64,000 nt of DNA from Streptomyces sp. Tue6028 (lineage in GTDB: Bacteria; Actinomycetota; Actinomycetes; Streptomycetales; Streptomycetaceae). A model generated the notes under the pieces. That model saw only the letters and a program-made list of their open reading frames with translations, made no database searches and was not told the DNA's origin. The position numbers and the translations under genes are program-made. Positions 57,257 through 64,000 of the stretch are shown piece after piece. Positions within the stretch are counted from its first letter, which is position 1; each line of letters starts with the position of its first letter. The stretch spans positions 62,001-126,000 of the forward strand of contig NZ_MLCE01000015.1 in the NCBI RefSeq assembly GCF_002300165.1. Direction: 5' to 3'.

Positions 57257-58348
57257 TCAGCTGCCGGTGGCGGACTTCCAGTCCTCGACGTACGAGGTCA
57301 GGTTCTTGTCGATGTCCGCCCAGTCGGGCTCGAAGACCTCGACGCCGTCCATGAGCGCGGCCAGGGCGACGGCGTTGACGTCGGTGGCCTTGACGTCGGC
57401 GCGCGCGGAGAAGCCGCCGCCGATCGCGCTGACCTGCTGCTGGGCCTTGGCGGACAGCATGAAGTCGAGGAGTTTCCTGCCGTTCTCGGAGTGCGGGGCC
57501 TTGGTGACGAGGCCCGCGGCGTACGGGAGCGCGAAGGTGGTCGGCTTGCCGGCCGCGTCGGTGGCCTTGCCGGTGGCCTGCGGGAACCAGATGCCGAGGT
57601 TCGGCATGTCCTTGGCCTGCGCGTAGTTCATCTGCACGTCGCCGTTGGCGACCAGCAGTTCGCCCTTGTCGACCTTGGGGGCGAGCTTGCCGGTGGAGGC
57701 GGACGGGCCGACGTTGTTGGACTGGAGCTTCTTCAGGTAGGCGAGCGCGGGTTCCTTGCCGCCGAAGTCGTGGATCGCCTTGATGAGCACGGCGGTTCCG
57801 TCGCCGGCGACGCCCGGGGTGGAGTACTGGAGCTTGTTCTTGTACGTGCCGTCGAGCAGTTCGTCCCAGGTGGTGGGTGCCTGCCTCAGCTCCTTCTTGT
57901 TGTAGACGAAGCCGAAGTAGTTGTTGACGACGGAGGTCCAGGTGGCGTCCGCGGCCTTGTCGGCGCCGTCGACCTGCTCGGAGCCCTTGGGCGCGTACTT
58001 CTGGAGCAGGCCCTTGCCGTCGGCCTGCTGGATGAACGGCGGGAGGGTGACGAGGACGTCGGCCTGCGGGTTGGTCTTCTCACGGGCCGCGCGCTGGACC
58101 ATCTCGCCCGAACCCCCCTCGACGTACTCGACCTTGATGCCGGTCTGCTTCTCGAAGTCCTTGAAGACCTGGTCGTACCAGCCGTCGCCGTTCTCGCCCT
58201 TGAGGCCGTCCGCGCTGTACACGGTGACGACCTTGGCGTCGGAGGCGGCCGAGTCGCCGCCGCACGCGGTGAGGGAGCCGGCGAGGGCGAGGCCGCCGGT
58301 CACGGCGGCGATCGGGGCGAGGCGGAGCGAGCGGGCGTTTCTGGGCAT
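57257..58348 (-). CDS. phnS: 2-Aminoethylphosphonate-type ABC transporter binding lipoprotein
   Basis: 363 aa. Lipobox SLTACGG after a signal sequence, then an iron/thiamine/phosphonate-type (family 1/6) binding domain: VVTVYSADGLKGENGDGWYD, YVEGGSGEMVQRAAREK, ADVLVTLPPFIQQAD. This resembles binding proteins annotated for 2-aminoethylphosphonate import. It is the last gene of the minus-strand cluster and lies 67 bases after the permease gene, so it is probably co-transcribed. The ligand is inferred from family and neighbours. Confidence 0.8.
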   Translation of the reverse strand: MPRNARSLRLAPIAAVTGGLALAGSLTACGGDSAASDAKVVTVYSADGLKGENGDGWYDQVFKDFEKQTGIKVEYVEGGSGEMVQRAAREKTNPQADVLVTLPPFIQQADGKGLLQKYAPKGSEQVDGADKAADATWTSVVNNYFGFVYNKKELRQAPTTWDELLDGTYKNKLQYSTPGVAGDGTAVLIKAIHDFGGKEPALAYLKKLQSNNVGPSASTGKLAPKVDKGELLVANGDVQMNYAQAKDMPNLGIWFPQATGKATDAAGKPTTFALPYAAGLVTKAPHSENGRKLLDFMLSAKAQQQVSAIGGGFSARADVKATDVNAVALAALMDGVEVFEPDWADIDKNLTSYVEDWKSATGS

Positions 58349-58415
58349 GGCGAGGCGAACTCCTTGCGTGGTCGGTGCTTCTGAGGGTTTTCCGCGGGTG
58401 GGACGGATCGGCGGA

Positions 58416-59213
58416 TCAGCGGTAGGAGGCCTTGGTGCGGATCCGGGAGACGGCGAACAGGACGAGCACCGTCGCCGTCATGAGGACCACGGCGAGCGCG
58501 GAGCCGGTGAACAGGGCGCCACGGTCGGTGGCCGCGTAGATCTGGACGGGAAGCGGGGTCCAGTCGGGCGGGTAGAGCATCATCGTGGCGCTCAACTCGC
58601 CCATCGACAGGGCGAAGCAGAGCCCCGCGGCGGCGGTGAGCGAGGGCAGCAGCAGCGGCAGCCGCACCCGCCACAGCACATAGGAGGGCCGGGCTCCGAG
58701 GGAGGCGGCGGCCTGTTCGTAGGCCGGGTCGAGACGCACGACGGCGGCCGACACCGACTGGTGGGCGAACGCCGTCACAAGAACGGCGTGCGCGAGGACG
58801 ACGATCCACCGGGTGCCGTTGAGCAGCATCGGCGGCTTGGAGAAGGCGACCAGGATCGCGAGCCCGACGACGACGGAGGGCACCGCGACCGGCAGCATGA
58901 ACAGCGCGTCCAGCAGGCGCTTGCCGCGCTTCTTCAGGGCGTGCCCGGCGAGCGCCGCCCAGGTGCCCACGACCAGCGCGATCAGACTGGCGGTGAGGGC
59001 GGTGACCAGGCTGGTGGTGAGGGCCTGGAGGGATTCGCCGCGGGTGGCGGCGGTGTAGTGCCCGGTGGTGAAGCCGGACGGGAACGCGCTCGACCAGTTC
59101 GTGGCGAACGACGCGGCGAGGACGACGAGCAGGGGCAGGGCGAACAGGGGCAGGAAGAGGACGAAGAAGACGGCCCAGGTGGCCCACTTCCCCTTGCGGC
59201 TATGCACCAACAC
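58416..59213 (-). CDS. phnV: Phosphonate ABC transporter permease (PhnV-like)
   Basis: 265 aa, six-helix permease (WATWAVFFVLFLPLFALPLLVV at the start) with an EAA loop AYEQAAASLGARPSYVLWRVRLP. It overlaps the end of the other permease gene by 14 bases. It forms the channel with PhnU and is energised by PhnT. Confidence 0.8.
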   Translation of the reverse strand: MLVHSRKGKWATWAVFFVLFLPLFALPLLVVLAASFATNWSSAFPSGFTTGHYTAATRGESLQALTTSLVTALTASLIALVVGTWAALAGHALKKRGKRLLDALFMLPVAVPSVVVGLAILVAFSKPPMLLNGTRWIVVLAHAVLVTAFAHQSVSAAVVRLDPAYEQAAASLGARPSYVLWRVRLPLLLPSLTAAAGLCFALSMGELSATMMLYPPDWTPLPVQIYAATDRGALFTGSALAVVLMTATVLVLFAVSRIRTKASYR

Positions 59214-60072
59214 GGCGGCTCACCACCCGGTAGAGGCCGTACAGCCCCACGGAGATCAGGACGTTGACGACGGCGACGACACACGCTCCCGGGTAGTCCG
59301 ACTCCAGGATCGCCTTGCTGTACACGAGCATCGGCAGGGTGGTGACCCCCTTCGCCCCGGTGAACAGCACGATGCCGAACTCGTTCAGGCACAGCACCAG
59401 GACCAGGCTGCCGCCGGCGGCGAGCGCGGGCAGCGCCTCGGGCAGGACGACCTGCCGCACGATCCGCGCGGGCCGTGCGCCGAGCGAGGACGCGACCTCC
59501 AGCTGAGCGGTGTCGATGCCGGAGAAGGCGGCGAGCAGCGGTCGCATCACGAACGGGGTGAAGTACGTGATCTCCGCGAGGAGCACACCCCAGGGCGTGG
59601 TGAGGAACTGGAAGGGCCCCTCGGCCGCCCCGGTGGCGCCCGTCCACAGCCCGTTGGCCATGCCGACGGTGCCGTAGACGAACAGCAGCGCGAGCGTGAT
59701 CAGGAAGGACGGGAAGGACAGGAAGACGTCGATGAACTTGGCGACCGCCTTCCCGCCGGGGAACGGCACGAAGGCGATGACCAGGGCGAGGACGAACCCG
59801 AGCAGCAGGCACCCGGCCGTGGATCCCAGCGCAAGCCACACCGTGGTGCCGAGTGCCTCCCGGAACGCGGCCGAGGCGAACACGTCCCCGTAGGCCTGCG
59901 CCGAGGTGCCCCCGGTGTCCGGCCGGAAGGACTGCTGGACGACCAGGGCCAGCGGGTAGAGGAACACGAGACCGAGCACGGCGACGGGTGGCAGGGCCCA
60001 TGCCCAGGGCGGGATGCCCTTCCGGGGCCCGGTGACCGCCGCCGGCGGCGCGGCGGCCGCGGCGCTAGCCAT
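59200..60072 (-). CDS. phnU: Phosphonate ABC transporter permease (PhnU-like)
   Basis: 290 aa with an Ala/Pro-rich N-terminus, then six or more helices (WALPPVAVLGLVFLYPLALV) and an EAA loop LEVASSLGARPARIVRQVVLP. The start lies 7 bases inside the 3' end of phnT. It pairs with PhnV. Confidence 0.8.
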   Translation of the reverse strand: MASAAAAAPPAAVTGPRKGIPPWAWALPPVAVLGLVFLYPLALVVQQSFRPDTGGTSAQAYGDVFASAAFREALGTTVWLALGSTAGCLLLGFVLALVIAFVPFPGGKAVAKFIDVFLSFPSFLITLALLFVYGTVGMANGLWTGATGAAEGPFQFLTTPWGVLLAEITYFTPFVMRPLLAAFSGIDTAQLEVASSLGARPARIVRQVVLPEALPALAAGGSLVLVLCLNEFGIVLFTGAKGVTTLPMLVYSKAILESDYPGACVVAVVNVLISVGLYGLYRVVSRRVGA

Positions 60073-61204
60073 CCCGGGTCACCCCTTCGGCCACCGGCGC
60101 GGTCTTACCCGCGGTGACCGGCGCGGCCTCCCCGGCGGTGACCGGCGCCGTGTCCTCGGCGGCGACACCCGCGGAGAGCAGTACCGCGTCCTCGGGCGCG
60201 AAGTGCACGGTGATCTCGTCCCCGAGGGCGGGCGGCCGCTGCAGTTCCCGCAGGTCCGCCTTGACCCGATGGCCTCCCACGTCGACGTAGAGCCGATGCG
60301 TGGCCCCCCGCCACTGCACCTCGGCGACCGACCCGGTCAGGGCGTTGGGCCCGGCACCGAGACCGACGAGGTGCGGCCGTACGCACAGCGTCGCGGTCGC
60401 GCCCCGGGCGGCGCCCCCGGTCGGCACCTTCAGCTCGGTCCCGGCGAAGACGACCCCGTCCGCCCCCACCGTCACCGGCAGCAGGTTCGCGTTGCCGACG
60501 AAGGACGCCGTGAACTCGGTCCGCGGGGCCCGGTACAGCTGCCGGGGTGTGCCGACGTCCCTGAGCCGGGCCCTGTCCATGACCGCGATCCGGTCGGCCA
60601 GCGTGAGTGCCTCGATCTGGTCGTGGGTGACGTACAGGACGGACACGTCCGGCAGTTCGCGGTGCAGCCGGGCCAGTTCGGCGAGCATGCCGGAGCGCAG
60701 CTGCGCGTCGAGCGCGGACAGCGGTTCGTCGAGGAGGAGGACGCCCGGCCGGACGGCGAGTGCCCGCGCGATGGCGACGCGCTGCTGCTGCCCGCCGGAC
60801 AGTTCGCGGGGATGCCGTCGGGCGAAGGCGGCCATCCCGGTCATCTCCAGCGCCTCGGCGACCCGTCCGCGGATGTCGCCGCGGGGCACCTTCTGCGCCT
60901 TGAGCCCGAAGGCGACGTTGTCCTCGACCCGCATGTGCGGGAAGAGCGCGTACTGCTGCACCACCATGCCGATCCCGCGCCGGTACGGCGGCAGGTCGGT
61001 CACGTCGCGGTCGCCGATGAACACCCGCCCGGCGGCGGGCCGCACGAATCCGGCGACGGCCCGCAGGGCGGTGGTCTTCCCGGAGCCGGACGGTCCGAGC
61101 AGGGCCATCACCTCGCCGGGCTCGACCGCGAGGTCGAGGGCGTCGAGGACCGTGGTGCCCTCGTAGGCGACGGACACCCGGTCGAAGCGGATTCCGCCGG
61201 TCAT
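60065..61204 (-). CDS. phnT: Phosphonate ABC transporter ATPase (PhnT-like)
   Basis: 379 aa. Walker A GPSGSGKTTALRAVAGF, Q-loop VQQYALFPHM, signature LSGGQQQRVAIARALA, Walker B VLLLDEPLSALD, switch His YVTHDQIEA, then a TOBE-like C-terminal domain (about 240-345), as in PotA/PhnT-type ATPases. The last 35 residues contain repeats of PVTAGE/PVTAGK. It starts with an ATGA overlap with the phosphonatase-like gene. Confidence 0.84.
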   Translation of the reverse strand: MTGGIRFDRVSVAYEGTTVLDALDLAVEPGEVMALLGPSGSGKTTALRAVAGFVRPAAGRVFIGDRDVTDLPPYRRGIGMVVQQYALFPHMRVEDNVAFGLKAQKVPRGDIRGRVAEALEMTGMAAFARRHPRELSGGQQQRVAIARALAVRPGVLLLDEPLSALDAQLRSGMLAELARLHRELPDVSVLYVTHDQIEALTLADRIAVMDRARLRDVGTPRQLYRAPRTEFTASFVGNANLLPVTVGADGVVFAGTELKVPTGGAARGATATLCVRPHLVGLGAGPNALTGSVAEVQWRGATHRLYVDVGGHRVKADLRELQRPPALGDEITVHFAPEDAVLLSAGVAAEDTAPVTAGEAAPVTAGKTAPVAEGVTRDG

Positions 61205-61956
61205 CGCCCTGCTCCGCCGAGCGGTGCGGCCCCGTCCAGGGGGCCGGCCGCGTCGAGCAGGGCGGGCAGCGCGGCCACGGACGGCAGCACGTGCCCGGCG
61301 CCGGCCGCGCGCAGCGCCTCGGCGTCGTGTGCTCCGGTCAGCACGCCCGCGACGACGCCCGCCCCGGCGCGTACGCCGCTGAGCATGTCGTACGAGGTGT
61401 CGCCGACGACGGCGACCTGCTGGACTCCTTCGGCCGCCCCCGTGCGCAGGAACGCTTCCAGGACCATGTCCGGGTACGGCCGTCCGCGGCCTCCCGCGTC
61501 CGCCGGACACAGCGTGAGCGGCACCAGGTCGCGCCAGCCGAGCGCGTCGAGGATGGCGTCCTGGGTGACGCGGGCGAACCCGGTGGTGAGCACGACCGTC
61601 CGGCCGGAGCCGACGAGTTCCTCGATCGTCTCGCGGGCGCCCGCGACCGGGGCGATGTGCCCGGCGTCGACGAGCTCCCCGTACGCCTTCTCGAAGGCGG
61701 AGTTGGCGCGCCGGGCGAGGGACTCCTCGCCGAACAGGTGCCGGAAGACGGAGATCTTGGACTCGCCCATGGTGGCGCGGACGTAGTCGAGTTTCTCGGC
61801 GTGGTCGGCGGAGCCGGGCCGGACGCCCAGCTCTCCGGCCGCCGCGGCGAAGGCCCGTTCCACCAGGCCGCCGTCGGCGACGGTGGTGCCGGCCATGTCG
61901 AGGACGACGAGGCGGATGTCCCGGGCGGGACGCGTGTCGGTGGTCTGTTCGGTCAT
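61201..61956 (-). CDS. Phosphonatase-like HAD hydrolase (PhnX-like)
   Basis: 251 aa. Nucleophile motif LVVLDMAGTTVADGG (D20) matches the DxAGT of phosphonoacetaldehyde hydrolases. MGESKISVFRHL places K67 where PhnX has its Schiff-base lysine (MGLLKIDHVR). GRPYPDMVL and VVGDTSYDMLSG complete the HAD site. It probably splits phosphonoacetaldehyde, or a related phosphonate aldehyde, into aldehyde and phosphate. Its short C-terminal tail is Ala/Gly/Pro-rich. It is co-transcribed with the FAD oxidoreductase just upstream. Confidence 0.78.
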   Translation of the reverse strand: MTEQTTDTRPARDIRLVVLDMAGTTVADGGLVERAFAAAAGELGVRPGSADHAEKLDYVRATMGESKISVFRHLFGEESLARRANSAFEKAYGELVDAGHIAPVAGARETIEELVGSGRTVVLTTGFARVTQDAILDALGWRDLVPLTLCPADAGGRGRPYPDMVLEAFLRTGAAEGVQQVAVVGDTSYDMLSGVRAGAGVVAGVLTGAHDAEALRAAGAGHVLPSVAALPALLDAAGPLDGAAPLGGAGR

Positions 61957-61961
61957 GTTCC

Positions 61962-63086
61962 TCACCAGCCCAGCTGTTCGGCGGTTGTCTCGGCCATCGC
62001 GGGGGCACAGGTCATGCCGCGCCCGCCGGGCCCGGTGACGAGCCATACGCCGTCCCGCACCTGCTGCCGGTGCACGACCCGGCTCGTGTCGGTGCACTGC
62101 GCGTACACCCCGGCCCAGCGGCGCCGGATCCTCGGCAGCGGGCGGCCGAGGAAGGACTCGACGACCTCGGCGAGGTGCTCGTAGGGCTCCTCGACCGTGT
62201 CGAAGGCGAAGGGGTGCTCGTACTCGTGGGTGTCGCCGATGGTCAGGCCGCCGTCCGCGCGCTGCACCATCAGCAGTTGCATCCGGTGCTCGGCGGCGGT
62301 CGTGGACTGCGGCTGGTGCGCGTCGAGCGCGTCGAGGGCCGGGCTCCGGTACGCGGGGTAGTAGCGGAAGCTGTCGGCGTCGGCGACGGACGTGGTGAGC
62401 GGCTCGCCCAGCGGGTCGGTCTGCATCATCTGGAGCCGTACGCGCCGCACGGGCAGCTCGGGGCCCGCCAGTTCCCGGACGAGGCCGCCGAGCCAGGCGC
62501 CCGTGCACAGCACCACGGTGTCGCCGCTGTGGACGTCGCCGTGGTCGTCGCGGACCGCGTGTTCACCGACGACGTCCCGGACCTCGCGGCCCGGCAGGAA
62601 GGTGTAGCGCGGGGACTTCAGCAGTTCCTCGCGCAGCGCGAGCTGCGCGGTGCGCGGCTCGACGGCCGCGTCGCGCTCGCAGAACAGGGCGGCTTCGAAG
62701 GCGCCCCGCAGGGCGGGGTTCACGGCCCGCGCCTCGCCCGCGGTCAGCAGTTTGTAGCCGCGGGCGGCGGCGTCCGGGCGGGCCAGGGCCGCTTCGGCCA
62801 CCGCGCGTTCCCGCGGGTTGCGGAGCGGGGTCAGCGACCCGCAGGCCCGGAACCCGAGACCCGGGACGCGTGCCCCGATCGTCTCCCACAGCTCCCGCGC
62901 CCGCAGGGCGGTCTCCAGCTCCTCGCCCCCGGCGCGACCGCTGACCCAGATCTGTCCGAAGTTGCGCAGCGAGGCCCCGCGGGCCTCCGCCTCACGCTCG
63001 ATCTGCACGACCTCGTGGCCGCGCTCCACTGCGTGCCAGGCGTGCAGGGTGCCCACCACGCCGGCTCCGACAACTATCACTCTCAC
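61962..63086 (-). CDS. FAD-dependent amine oxidoreductase of the phosphonate cluster
   Basis: 374 aa from the GTG at 63086 with GAGGAG upstream. N-terminal dinucleotide motif VIVVGAGVVGTLHAWHAVERG, then a DAO-type fold (RVRLQMMQTDPL, GPGGRGMTCAPAMAE at the C-terminus). It belongs to the phosphonate-associated FAD oxidoreductases related to glycine/D-amino acid oxidases. It likely oxidises the amine of 2-aminoethylphosphonate or an N-methyl form to phosphonoacetaldehyde, taking the place of the PhnW transaminase (inference from neighbours). It is the first gene of the operon after the regulator. Confidence 0.78.
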   Translation of the reverse strand: MRVIVVGAGVVGTLHAWHAVERGHEVVQIEREAEARGASLRNFGQIWVSGRAGGEELETALRARELWETIGARVPGLGFRACGSLTPLRNPRERAVAEAALARPDAAARGYKLLTAGEARAVNPALRGAFEAALFCERDAAVEPRTAQLALREELLKSPRYTFLPGREVRDVVGEHAVRDDHGDVHSGDTVVLCTGAWLGGLVRELAGPELPVRRVRLQMMQTDPLGEPLTTSVADADSFRYYPAYRSPALDALDAHQPQSTTAAEHRMQLLMVQRADGGLTIGDTHEYEHPFAFDTVEEPYEHLAEVVESFLGRPLPRIRRRWAGVYAQCTDTSRVVHRQQVRDGVWLVTGPGGRGMTCAPAMAETTAEQLGW

Positions 63087-63162
63087 GACGGCCACGCTCC
63101 TCGGGAAGGGGGAATCGGAAGGGTCCGTACCGCAACCAGATGGTGAACTGCCTATCACGTTT

Positions 63163-63173
63163 GGGCTAGACCC
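63163..63173. promoter_or_regulatory. GntR-type operator candidate before the phosphonate operon
   Basis: GGGCTAGACCC is a near-perfect palindrome close to GGTCTAGACC, the core recognised by HutC-subfamily GntR regulators. It lies 77 bases upstream of the FAD gene and just after the terminator of the GntR gene, where its own product could act. Confidence 0.45.
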
Positions 63174-63187
63174 GTTATCTTCGCGTT

Positions 63188-63227
63188 ATAAAAAGAGGGG
63201 CGGGGTGACCCACGTCACCCCGCCCCC
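63188..63227 (-). terminator. Terminator of the GntR gene
   Basis: GGGGCGGGGTGAC (63197-63209) and GTCACCCCGCCCC (63214-63226) form a perfect 13-bp stem with a 4-base loop. In the minus-strand transcript this is followed by CTCTTTTTAT, a classical intrinsic terminator 15 bases after the GntR stop. Confidence 0.9.
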
Positions 63228-63240
63228 GGACGGGCCCGCG

Positions 63241-63999
63241 TCAGCCCTGGAGGTGCGCCGAGAAGGAGAAACGGTCTCCTCGGTACAGCGTCCGCACCCG
63301 CTCCAGCGGAAGCCCGTCCGTGTCCCGCGAGACCCGGTGGATCAGCAGCATCGGCAGCGCGGGCGGCGTACCGATGAGCAGCGCCTCGCGCGGGGTGGCC
63401 AGCACCGTCTCGATGCGCTCGTCCGCGTCGCCGAACGTGATGCCGAGCCGGTCGCGCAGATACGCGTAGAACGACGAGTCGGGCGTGAAGTCCTCGTCCA
63501 GCCGCGGGGCGCGGGCCACGGCGACGTACGTGCTCTCCAGCCCGACCCGCTCGTCGTCCGCGAGCAGGACGCGCTCCATGTGCCACACGGGCTCGCCCCG
63601 CGTCAGCCCGGCCTCCGCGGCCAGGGCCTCGGAACAGGGGAACCGGTCGAGCGAGATGAGCGTGCGCCCGGGCGTACGGCCCTGCCGCCGCACGCCCTCC
63701 GTGTAGCTCGCCAGCGAGAGCGGCTGCTCCAGCTTCGGGCCCGCGACGACCGTCCCGCGCCCTTGCCTGCGCAGCTTCCCTTCGAGCAGCAGCTCACGCA
63801 GGGCCTGGCGCACCGTCTCGCGCGCGACCTCGTACTTCTCGGCGAGATCACGCTCGGTGGGCAGCAGACCCCCCTCGCCCAGCTCCTCGATCAGCACGGC
63901 GATGTGCGCCTTCACCGCGTAGTACTTCGGGATACGGCCGTGCTCCGGGATGCCGGAGCGGACGGGGGCGCCGGGTGCCTGGTCGTTCGGATAGTCCAC
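63241..63999 (-). CDS. GntR/HutC-type regulator of phosphonate utilisation
   Basis: 252 aa, ending at the window edge; the GTG at 63999 may be the true start, or the gene may extend beyond. N-terminal winged helix (GLLPTERDLAEKYEVARETVRQALRELL) and C-terminal UTRA sensor domain (EPVWHMERVLLADDERVGLE, LLIHRVSRDTDG). It lies directly upstream of and parallel to the phosphonate operon, and probably controls it in response to a phosphonate or pathway intermediate. A palindrome fitting its family lies at 63163-63173. Confidence 0.8.
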   Translation of the reverse strand: MDYPNDQAPGAPVRSGIPEHGRIPKYYAVKAHIAVLIEELGEGGLLPTERDLAEKYEVARETVRQALRELLLEGKLRRQGRGTVVAGPKLEQPLSLASYTEGVRRQGRTPGRTLISLDRFPCSEALAAEAGLTRGEPVWHMERVLLADDERVGLESTYVAVARAPRLDEDFTPDSSFYAYLRDRLGITFGDADERIETVLATPREALLIGTPPALPMLLIHRVSRDTDGLPLERVRTLYRGDRFSFSAHLQG

Positions 64000-64000
64000 G

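Overview
The window is GC-rich actinobacterial DNA with Streptomyces gene content: a CebR-CebEFG-BglC cellobiose locus, a CslA-GlxA-CslZ apical-glycan locus, a CdgA-like c-di-GMP protein, GTG and TTG starts, and many 4-base start/stop overlaps. From memory, the order resembles a chromosomal-core stretch of S. coelicolor (around cslA/glxA). I saw no insertion sequence, prophage or CRISPR array.

Layout. 41-6324: the cellobiose/cello-oligosaccharide regulon (cebR, cebE-cebF-cebG, bglC), with a perfect CebR operator before cebE and a second copy overlapping the bglC start. 6459-11158: a secreted GH18 chitinase-like protein with a DasR-type site upstream, then a response regulator and histidine kinase separated by a small translationally coupled gene made of 11-residue repeats, then a secreted Ser-rich protein. 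11199-16430: a spermidine-synthase-like protein, an unknown protein, an XRE regulator with a His-rich linker, a histidine phosphatase and a PAP2 enzyme. 16327-22292: a tightly coupled operon encoding a RecB/Cas4-like Fe-S nuclease, an unknown 568-aa protein and a UPF1-like SF1 helicase, followed by a small unknown gene and a primase-polymerase-like gene that runs into a tRNA-Lys. This is my best candidate for an undescribed system.

22641-26766: an M6 metalloprotease carrying a large low-complexity insert, divergent from the GGDEF-EAL gene cdgA, with a BldD-like box between them. 26778-37013: a luciferase-like oxidoreductase, two EutA/maleate-isomerase-like proteins, a D-2-hydroxyacid dehydrogenase, an amidase, a DUF3830 protein, an EhuBCDA-type ABC importer and an IclR regulator. 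Together these look like uptake and breakdown of one unidentified small amide or amino-acid-like compound. 37100-44492: a second tRNA-Lys, an M18 aminopeptidase, an MFS transporter with a coupled leader ORF, a NarL-type two-component pair, an acyl-CoA ligase and a DUF3592 protein.

44638-54001: a chitin-active-type LPMO under a DasR-type site, an SPFH protein, a peptidoglycan-binding/NlpC-type hydrolase, a third identical tRNA-Lys, cslA-glxA, and convergent cslZ. These genes fit hyphal-tip glycan synthesis, oxidation and trimming. 54459-56845: a class F sortase with a surface protein whose ribosome binding site lies in a hairpin, and a NagD-like HAD phosphatase. 57025-63999: a phosphonate (2-aminoethylphosphonate-type) catabolic cluster with an ABC importer, a phosphonatase-like HAD hydrolase, an FAD amine oxidoreductase and a GntR regulator. 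No PhnW transaminase is visible in the window, so the FAD enzyme may perform the deamination step.
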